Assembly: GCA_028291445.1 (NCBI GenBank)
Contig: JAQGIA010000502.1
Span: 1-13,004, forward strand
Length of the DNA: 13,004 nt
Source of the DNA: Belnapia sp.
GTDB lineage: Bacteria > Pseudomonadota > Alphaproteobacteria > Acetobacterales > Acetobacteraceae
Direction of reading: 5' to 3'
The notes beneath the pieces were generated by a model. The model made no database searches, had not been told where the DNA came from, and saw only the letters and a list, made by a program, of their open reading frames with translations. The first letter of the stretch is position 1; each line of letters starts with the position of its first letter. Both the position numbers and the translations under genes were made by a program. Shown piece after piece: positions 8,425 to 13,004 of the stretch.

Positions 8425-9213
8425 TCAGCCGATGAAATCGGTGACGAGCCGGGCGAATTCCGCCGGCTTCTCCATCTCGACGCAGGCGCCGCAATCCGGC
8501 ACCACGGCCAGCTTCGCTCCCGGCAGCCCGGCCATGAAGCGATCCGCCGCGCTGATGGGCACCACCTTGTCCTCCGCCCCCCAGACCACCAGCGCCGGCG
8601 CGCGGATGGCGCCGAGCAGATGCGGCAAGGTCTGGCTGTGCATGTAGGGCTTCCAGGCCAGGCGGAAGCTCATCTCCCGGCAGAGGTCCCATTCGACCAG
8701 CTGGTCGGTGCTCGGCTCGGCGCCATAGACCGCGGCGAAGGCCGCCTGGTCGTGGAAGCCGGCCCGGGCATAATCGGTGTGGCTGACCAGCGCCTGGTCG
8801 AGGATGTCGCCTTGCGGCGGCTTGATCCCCATGGGCCCGACCAGGATCAGCCGCTCGAAGTCGCGCGGCGCCAGGCTGGCCATCTCGGCGGCGATCCACC
8901 CGCCGAAGCCGAGCCCCAGCAGGCTCGCGCGCGGGATGTCGAGCGCTGCGAGCAGCCCCTGGTAGATCGCCACGAGGTCGCGCGGATGCCGCATCCAGGG
9001 CGCGCGCTCGGATTGGCCATAGCCGGGATGCTCCGGCAGCAGCAGGTCGTAGCGCTCGGCCAGCGCGGCATGGATCGGCAGCTGGTCCGGCGTGCCGCTG
9101 TCACGATGCAGCACCAGCAGGGGCGGCGCGCCGCGTGGTCCCGCCCGCCGCAGACGCAGCGGCAGGCCAGCCACCGGGATGTGCGATTCCTGCCAAGCGA
9201 GTGGCGCGGCCAT
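8425..9213 (-). CDS. Alpha/beta-hydrolase-fold protein lacking nucleophile and histidine
   Basis: A 262-residue protein with the length and segment order of an alpha/beta hydrolase. PLLVLHRDSG (31-40) sits at the oxyanion-loop position, LLLPEHPGYGQSE (57-69) follows beta-4, and the acid segment VVWGAEDKVVP (209-219) carries Asp215. The nucleophile elbow, normally GxSxG, reads GLGFGG (100-105), so glycine 102 replaces the nucleophile. The late segment PDCGACVEMEKP (239-250) has Ala243 where GH is expected before the EKP motif. Of the usual triad only the Asp remains visible. Ordinary ester or C-C hydrolysis is therefore doubtful; a binding, structural or altered-mechanism role is possible. The start follows GGGAG at 9221-9225 with 7 bases of spacing. 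It is the first gene of the operon with the LLM oxidoreductase, divergent from the binding-protein gene. The fold is confident and the activity unknown. Confidence 0.85.
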   Translation of the reverse strand: MAAPLAWQESHIPVAGLPLRLRRAGPRGAPPLLVLHRDSGTPDQLPIHAALAERYDLLLPEHPGYGQSERAPWMRHPRDLVAIYQGLLAALDIPRASLLGLGFGGWIAAEMASLAPRDFERLILVGPMGIKPPQGDILDQALVSHTDYARAGFHDQAAFAAVYGAEPSTDQLVEWDLCREMSFRLAWKPYMHSQTLPHLLGAIRAPALVVWGAEDKVVPISAADRFMAGLPGAKLAVVPDCGACVEMEKPAEFARLVTDFIG

Positions 9214-9349
9214 ACCGTTTCTCCCAAGTTCTTGCGAGGACGGTCGCAGCCGCCATGGGTCTAGTCAACATGCCTGGCCGCGCGATCCCGTTGACGCCGC
9301 CTGTCATTGCACCCCAGCATCGGCACCTCACGCCGCCGGAGCCCCCACC
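9214..9349. promoter_or_regulatory. Divergent intergenic promoter region
   Basis: These 136 bases must hold the promoters of both the hydrolase-fold/LLM operon (leftward) and the binding-protein operon (rightward). Rightward, TTGACG (9291-9296) is a good -35, but the best -10 at 18 bases is only CAGCAT (9315-9320). Leftward, TTGACT reads from 9268 to 9263, with no good -10 at 17 bases. Good -35 boxes with poor -10 boxes could mean activator-dependent promoters, though this is inference. No regulator gene is adjacent and I see no long palindrome. Confidence 0.35.
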
Positions 9350-10933
9350 ATGCGTCGTCGCCATCTGCTTGCGGCCAGCGCCGCCTCGCTTGCCGCACCC
9401 CGCCTGGCCGCCGCGCAGGGCAGCCCGGGACGACGAACGCTGCGCTTCGTGCCGCAGGCCGATCTGGCGCTGCTCGACCCGATCCACAGCGTCGCCTTCG
9501 TCACCCGCAACCATGCGCTGATGGTCTTCGACACGCTCTACGGCTGGGATGCCGAGCTGCGCGCCCGGCCGCAGATGGCCGCGGGCCACACCATCGAGAA
9601 CGACGGCAAGACGGTCACCATCACGCTGCGCGAAGGGCTGAAATTCCACGATGGCGAGCCGGTCCGCGGCCGCGACGCCGCCGCCTCCATCCGCCGCTGG
9701 GCCACCCGCGACGCCTTCGGCCAGGCGCTATGGGCGGCGACCGACGAGGTGGATGCGCCGGACGACCGCAGCATCCGCTTCCGGCTGAAGAAGCCCTTTC
9801 CGCTGCTGCCTGATGCGCTCGCCAAGGTCGGCACCCATGTCTGCGCCATCATGCCGGAACGCTTCGCCGCCCTGCCCTCCTCCCAGGCGGTGCCGGAGCT
9901 GATCGGCAGCGGCCCCTTCCGCTACCTGACGGAAGAACGCATGGCCGGCTCGCGCAACGTCTATGCGAAGTTCGATGGCTACCAGCCACGCCAGGAAGCG
10001 CCTTCCTACCTTTCGGGCGGCAAGGTCGCGCATTTCGACCGCGTGGAATGGCTCACCATCCCGGATGGCGCGACCGCCGGCGCCGCGCTGCAGCGCGGCG
10101 AGGTCGACTGGATCGAGATGCCGACCATCGACCTGGTGCCGCAGCTCAAGCGTGCCCGCGGCGTGAAGATCGACATCCTCGACCCGCACGGCTCGATCGG
10201 CTTCTTCCGGCCGAACAGCCTGCACCCGCCCTTCGACAACCCCGCCATCCGCCGCGCCGTGCTGCGCGCCACCAACCAGGCGGATTTCATGCTCGCCGCG
10301 GCCGGCGACGACCGCAGCTTCTGGCGCGTGCCCTATGGCTTCTTCGCCCCCGGCAGCGTCATGGCCAGCGACGAGGGCATGGAGGCGCTGGCCAAGCCGC
10401 TCGACGTCGCCGCCGCCAGGCGCGAGCTGGAGGCCGCCGGCTACAAGGGCGAGAAGGTCACCTTCCTCGCCGCCACCGATTTCCCCGTCATCAACGCGAT
10501 GTCCGAGGTCCAGGGCGACCTGCTGCGCCGCATCGGCATCAACCTCGACTACGTCGCGTCCGACTGGGGCAGCGTGGTCCGCCGCATCCTCAACCAGGAC
10601 CCGCCGGACAAGGGCGGCTGGAACGCGACGGTCAGCTTCACCGCCGGCAGCGCCCAGGTGAACCCGGCCGCCAACAACCTCATCCGCGGCCATGGCAAGG
10701 GCGCCATCTTCGGCTGGCCGACGGCGCCCGAGCTGGAGGCGCTGCGCAATGCCTGGTTCGACGCGCCGGATGATGCGGCGCGGGCCGATATCGGCCGGAA
10801 GATGCAGAAGCAGGCCTTCGCGGACGTGCCCTATGTGCCGCTCGGCCAGTTCTTCTCGCCGACCGCGTTGCGCACCGACCTCGACGGCATGTTGAAGGGC
10901 ATCGCGCTGTTCTACGGGATCAAGCGCGTCTGA
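9350..10933 (+). CDS. ABC transporter substrate-binding protein, family 5 (dipeptide/oligopeptide type)
   Basis: A 527-residue periplasmic receptor of the SBP_bac_5 family (DppA/OppA-like), which delivers peptides, opines or other solutes to an ABC importer. The N-terminus MRRRHLLAASAASLAAPRLA has a twin-arginine-like RRRHLL and an AAAQ cleavage region near residue 22, so Tat export is plausible. Family segments are VFDTLYGWD (59-67), LREGLKFHDGEPV (93-105) and IGSGPFRY (185-192). Later, NPAIRRAVL lies in the hinge region and VPYVPLGQF near the end. The open frame extends upstream to 9092, but the start at 9350 has GGAG 8 bases upstream and yields the signal peptide. Unlike typical dpp/opp loci, no permease or ATPase gene follows; an SDR gene comes next. 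It is probably the first gene of a three-gene operon. The ligand is unknown. Confidence 0.92.
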   Translation: MRRRHLLAASAASLAAPRLAAAQGSPGRRTLRFVPQADLALLDPIHSVAFVTRNHALMVFDTLYGWDAELRARPQMAAGHTIENDGKTVTITLREGLKFHDGEPVRGRDAAASIRRWATRDAFGQALWAATDEVDAPDDRSIRFRLKKPFPLLPDALAKVGTHVCAIMPERFAALPSSQAVPELIGSGPFRYLTEERMAGSRNVYAKFDGYQPRQEAPSYLSGGKVAHFDRVEWLTIPDGATAGAALQRGEVDWIEMPTIDLVPQLKRARGVKIDILDPHGSIGFFRPNSLHPPFDNPAIRRAVLRATNQADFMLAAAGDDRSFWRVPYGFFAPGSVMASDEGMEALAKPLDVAAARRELEAAGYKGEKVTFLAATDFPVINAMSEVQGDLLRRIGINLDYVASDWGSVVRRILNQDPPDKGGWNATVSFTAGSAQVNPAANNLIRGHGKGAIFGWPTAPELEALRNAWFDAPDDAARADIGRKMQKQAFADVPYVPLGQFFSPTALRTDLDGMLKGIALFYGIKRV

Positions 10934-10944
10934 CGTCTATGCAG

Positions 10945-10988
10945 CCGGGCCCTGGTCCTCCTGGCCTGCCCGGTCCACCATCCGGGCA
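10945..10988 (+). promoter_or_regulatory. Competing hairpin segments before the SDR gene
   Basis: The 74-base gap after the binding-protein gene contains three mutually complementary blocks: CCGGGC (10945-10950), GCCCGG (10968-10973) and CCGGGC (10982-10987). The middle block can pair with either flank. With the downstream flank it forms a 7-bp stem (10967-10973 with 10982-10988, 8-base loop) ending 5 bases before the AGGGGGA ribosome site of the SDR gene. Such an arrangement could affect translation or mRNA stability. No T tract follows. High GC makes chance pairing likely. Confidence 0.3.
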
Positions 10989-11007
10989 AACCCAGGGGGA
11001 ACTGTCG

Positions 11008-11739
11008 ATGCCACGCTTCAGCGGAAAGACCGTGCTCATTTCGGGCGGCGCCCGCGGCCAGGGTGCCGTCGAGGCCCGCATGATCGTCGCCGAGGGCGGC
11101 CAGGTGGTGCTGACCGACGTGCTGGTCGCCGAGGGCGAGGCGCTGGCCGCCGAATTGGGTGCCGCCGCCCGCTTCCTGCGCCATGACGTGACCGAGCCAG
11201 CCGGCTGGGCCGAGGCGGTCGCCATCGCCGAGGCCATGGGCGGCCTGCATGGCCTGGTCAACAATGCCGGGATCTATATCCCGAAGCCGTTGATGGAAAC
11301 CGATGCCGCGCTGTTCGAGCGGCATATGCGGATCAACCAGCTCGGCTGCTTCCTCGGCATGCAGGCGGTGGTGCCGGCGATGGAACGCGCCGGGGGCGGC
11401 TCCATCGTCAATATCTCCTCCACCGCCGGACTGCGCGGCTCGCCCGGCGCGATTGCCTATAGCGCCACCAAATGGGCGCTCCGCGGCATGACCAAGGCGG
11501 CCGCCATCGACCTCGCGCCGCGCGGGATCCGGGTGAACTCGGTCCATCCCGGCCCGATCGACACCGAGATGCTGAAGGTGCGCACCGCGGCGGAGAACCA
11601 GCGGCGGCTGCAAGCCGTGCCGATGGGCCGCCAGGGCACCGCGGCGGAGGTGGCGAAGCTGGTGCTTTTCCTGCTGTCGGAGGACAGCGCCTACATGACC
11701 GGCGCCGAACTGGCGATCGACGGCGGCGCCTCGCTGTAG
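11008..11739 (+). CDS. SDR-family NAD-dependent oxidoreductase
   Basis: A 243-residue classical short-chain dehydrogenase/reductase, expected to interconvert an alcohol and a ketone in the cytoplasm. The Rossmann glycine motif is SGGARGQG (12-19). Asp37 at the end of beta-2 (LTDV) favours NAD(H) over NADP(H). Asp60-Val61, NNAG (85-88), Asn110, Ser138 in NISSTAG, and Tyr151 and Lys155 in YSATK complete the catalytic set. PGPIDTEM (181-188) and the closing AELAIDGGASL are typical. All key residues are intact. The start at 11008 has AGGGGGA (10994-11000) with 7 bases of spacing; the open frame upstream to 10939 encodes only a Pro/Gly-rich stretch and is rejected. It sits between two binding-protein genes on the same strand, which suggests it acts on an imported solute. 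The GQG ending of the glycine motif also occurs in mycofactocin-type SDRs, but this protein is shorter than that group. Substrate unknown. Confidence 0.93.
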   Translation: MPRFSGKTVLISGGARGQGAVEARMIVAEGGQVVLTDVLVAEGEALAAELGAAARFLRHDVTEPAGWAEAVAIAEAMGGLHGLVNNAGIYIPKPLMETDAALFERHMRINQLGCFLGMQAVVPAMERAGGGSIVNISSTAGLRGSPGAIAYSATKWALRGMTKAAAIDLAPRGIRVNSVHPGPIDTEMLKVRTAAENQRRLQAVPMGRQGTAAEVAKLVLFLLSEDSAYMTGAELAIDGGASL

Positions 11740-11747
11740 CCCTCCCC

Positions 11748-11788
11748 GCTTGCCGCCGGCCAGGGCGCGGCCCAGGATGGCGGCAAGC
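11748..11788. repeat. 10-bp perfect inverted repeat between SDR and Bug genes
   Basis: GCTTGCCGCC (11748-11757) and GGCGGCAAGC (11779-11788) are perfect reverse complements separated by 21 bases. A small inner GGCC/GGCC pair (11758-11761 and 11769-11772) could extend the fold. It fills most of the 71-base gap and ends 22 bases before the Bug gene start. No T tract follows, so an mRNA-stabilising or processing stem-loop is more likely than an intrinsic terminator. It could also be a protein-binding site. Confidence 0.5.
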
Positions 11789-11810
11789 AAAACGATCAGG
11801 GGAGAAGACG

Positions 11811-12788
11811 ATGCGGCGGTTTCCACGGCGCGCCCTGCTGTCTGGCGCGGCTGCTGCCACCTTGGCCCGTCCTGCCTTGGCCCAGCTCGGTACCTACCCG
11901 GCCCGCAGCGTCCGGGTCATCAATGCCTATAGCCCCGGCGGCACCGCGGATGTCGTCTGCCGCATCCTCTTCGCCCGGCTCGCCGAACGGCTGGGCCAGG
12001 GCTTCGCGGTGGAGAACCGGCCGGGAGCCGCCGGCACCATCGCCGCCCAGGCGGTCGCCCGTGCCCCGGCCGATGGCTATACCCTGCTGTACGACGCGAC
12101 CGCCCATTCGGTGAACCCGTCGCTGTTCGGCACGCGCCTGCCCTATGACACGCGGCGGGACCTGCTGCCGGTCTTCCTGGCGATGGTCACGCCGAATACG
12201 CTGATGGCGACGCCGAGCTTCGGCCCGAGGACCGTCCCGGAACTCATCGCCCATGCCAAGGCCACTCCCGGCAAGCTGGATTGCGCTTCCACCGGCATCG
12301 GCACGGTGCAGCATGTCTCGCTCGAGCTGCTGAACCACCGGGCCGGTATCCAGCTCAACCACGTGGTCTACCGGGAGATCGCGGCGGCGCGGAACGACCT
12401 GACCTCCGGCCGGGTGCCGCTGCAATTCAGCAACGTCCCCTCCACCCTGCCGCTGACCCAGGCCAACCAGGCGCGCTGCCTCGCCCATTGCGGCCCGGAG
12501 CCCATCGCCGTGCTGCCGGGCGTGCCGGGCTTCGCCGAGATCCTGCCCGGCTTCGAGACCTGGGAATGGAACGGCGTCTTCACCCCGGCCGGCACCCCGG
12601 CCGAGCTGATCGGCCGGCTCAATGCCGAGCTCAACGCGACCATCCGCGACAGCTTCGTCACCGATCGCCTGACCGGCCTCGGCGCCCTGACCCGGGCCAA
12701 TACGGTCGAGGAATTCGCCGCCTTCCGCGAGCAGCAGATCGAATTCTTCGCCGGCATGGTGAAGCTGGCGAATATCCGGATCGACTGA
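11811..12788 (+). CDS. Bug-family tripartite tricarboxylate transporter substrate-binding protein (TctC-like)
   Basis: A 325-residue periplasmic receptor of the Bug/TctC family, which typically binds carboxylates and related small molecules for TctAB-type transporters or for sensing. The signal peptide MRRFPRRALLSGAAAATLAR ends with an ALA|Q cleavage site near residue 24 and has a twin-arginine-like RRALL. Diagnostic segments are YPARSVRVINAYSPGGTADV (29-48), ENRPGAAGTIAAQAVARAPA (68-87) followed by DGYTLL, and GVFTPAGTPAELIGRLNAEL (255-274). Length and order match the family. The start follows AGGGGAG with about 6 bases of spacing; the longer open frame upstream overlaps the SDR gene and is rejected. 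No TctA or TctB membrane gene is adjacent, which is common for this family. The canonical lysine-containing YKG turn reads VYREIAAARNDL (186-197) here, perhaps reflecting a different ligand. Third gene of the probable operon. Confidence 0.93.
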   Translation: MRRFPRRALLSGAAAATLARPALAQLGTYPARSVRVINAYSPGGTADVVCRILFARLAERLGQGFAVENRPGAAGTIAAQAVARAPADGYTLLYDATAHSVNPSLFGTRLPYDTRRDLLPVFLAMVTPNTLMATPSFGPRTVPELIAHAKATPGKLDCASTGIGTVQHVSLELLNHRAGIQLNHVVYREIAAARNDLTSGRVPLQFSNVPSTLPLTQANQARCLAHCGPEPIAVLPGVPGFAEILPGFETWEWNGVFTPAGTPAELIGRLNAELNATIRDSFVTDRLTGLGALTRANTVEEFAAFREQQIEFFAGMVKLANIRID

Positions 12789-12811
12789 TCGCCGCGCAGC
12801 CGGCGCCAGCC

Positions 12812-12868
12812 GCTGCCCAAGCCTTGGGCAGCAGCCGGGGTTCCGGTATCGGCGCCCGGATGCCGGGC
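12812..12868 (+). terminator. Tandem hairpins after the Bug gene, candidate terminator
   Basis: Two inverted repeats follow the Bug stop within 80 bases. The first has perfect 10-bp arms, GCTGCCCAAG (12812-12821) and CTTGGGCAGC (12823-12832), around one central base. As RNA it would fold as a 7-8-bp stem with a small loop. The second is GCCCGG (12854-12859) with CCGGGC (12863-12868). No T run follows either. The position between the operon end and a new gene fits a terminator or a 3'-end-protecting structure. Confidence 0.45.
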
Positions 12869-12918
12869 AGCACGCCAATGCAGCGCAGGCCGCCCGGCTT
12901 CGGCTAGACTGGCCCGGC

Positions 12919-13004
12919 ATGTCATTCAGCGCCGTCGCCCCGCTCGTCATCTGCCTTGGCCATCTGGTGGCCGACCATACCTTCTGGGTGGAGGATATCC
13001 CCCA
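12919..13004 (+). CDS. Partial PfkB/ribokinase-family carbohydrate kinase, 5' end only
   Basis: An open frame starts at ATG 12919 and runs off the right edge after 28 full codons. The peptide has a hydrophobic beta-strand VICLGHLVADHTFWVEDIP (residues 10-28). This matches the opening of PfkB-family sugar and nucleoside kinases, where a G..xxD..xxV..xP pattern forms the first strand and substrate-binding Asp (here Asp19). Such enzymes phosphorylate sugars or nucleosides with ATP in the cytoplasm. There is no clear Shine-Dalgarno sequence before the ATG. It lies 130 bases after the Bug gene, beyond two hairpins, so it is probably a separate transcription unit. The call rests on a short stretch only. 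Confidence 0.55.
   Translation, partial: MSFSAVAPLVICLGHLVADHTFWVEDIP

Noticed and set aside
7570..9264. A 564-codon open frame on the plus strand opposite the LLM and hydrolase-fold genes
   Set aside because: Same antisense bias effect. It spans two clearly coding minus-strand genes and its translation has no recognisable motif.
9092..9349. Extending the family 5 binding protein upstream to 9092
   Set aside because: It would overlap the divergent hydrolase-fold gene and hide the signal peptide. A ribosome site fits the ATG at 9350.
11008..11739. Assignment of the SDR to the mycofactocin-dependent group because of its GARGQG motif
   Set aside because: The protein is only 243 residues and lacks the longer form usual in that group. 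No mycofactocin genes are in the window.
11472..11810. Extending the Bug protein upstream to 11472
   Set aside because: It overlaps the SDR catalytic region in another frame, and the signal peptide begins at 11811.
1..13004. Defence system, prophage, CRISPR, insertion sequence or tRNA content
   Set aside because: I saw no regularly spaced repeats, transposase or integrase motifs, terminal inverted repeats with target duplications, or tRNA-like cloverleafs. The genes are ordinary chromosomal accessory types with uniform base use.

Overview
The window is very GC-rich, with strong G/C bias at third codon positions, Shine-Dalgarno starts and closely packed genes. The gene mix is an RND pump operon, an LLM-type flavin oxidoreductase, a family 5 substrate-binding protein and an orphan Bug-type (TctC) binding protein. 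This mix suggests an alphaproteobacterium, most like Acetobacteraceae/Roseomonas-type genomes. That placement is inference from composition and gene content only. I see no rRNA, tRNA, CRISPR array, insertion sequence or phage gene.

Layout. (1) Bases 1-239, minus strand: the 5' part of an unrecognised gene running off the left edge. (2) Bases 240-488: a divergent intergenic region, less GC-rich than the rest, with a 14-bp palindrome and other small repeats. (3) Bases 489-7136, plus strand: a complete tripartite multidrug-efflux operon. It encodes a periplasmic adaptor lipoprotein, an AcrB/MexB-type RND pump, an OprM/NodT-type outer-membrane lipoprotein and, as the last gene, a TetR-family regulator. 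Gaps are 11, 2 and 17 bases. (4) Bases 7171-9213, minus strand: a two-gene operon of an alpha/beta-hydrolase-fold protein followed by a luciferase-like (LLM) flavin-dependent oxidoreductase, converging on the efflux operon. (5) Bases 9350-12788, plus strand, divergent from the previous pair: a family 5 ABC substrate-binding protein, an SDR oxidoreductase and a Bug/TctC-type binding protein, with hairpin-forming sequence in both gaps and after the last gene. (6) Bases 12919-13004: the first codons of a probable PfkB-family sugar kinase.

How the genes may work together. The efflux genes form a self-contained export module, and the TetR gene at its end is the obvious candidate repressor. Its operator may lie in the palindrome-rich stretch near 280-326. 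The divergent block at 7171-12788 combines two periplasmic solute receptors with an NAD-type SDR and a flavin oxidoreductase. It looks like a small uptake and oxidation locus, but it contains no transporter membrane subunits, no ATPase and no flavin reductase, so the partners must be elsewhere. The substrate cannot be read from the sequence.

The main oddity is the alpha/beta-hydrolase-fold protein: glycine replaces the nucleophile of the GxSxG elbow and alanine sits where the catalytic histidine is expected. It may be a pseudoenzyme or a partner protein for the LLM oxidoreductase. I did not find a clearly new defence or mobile system.
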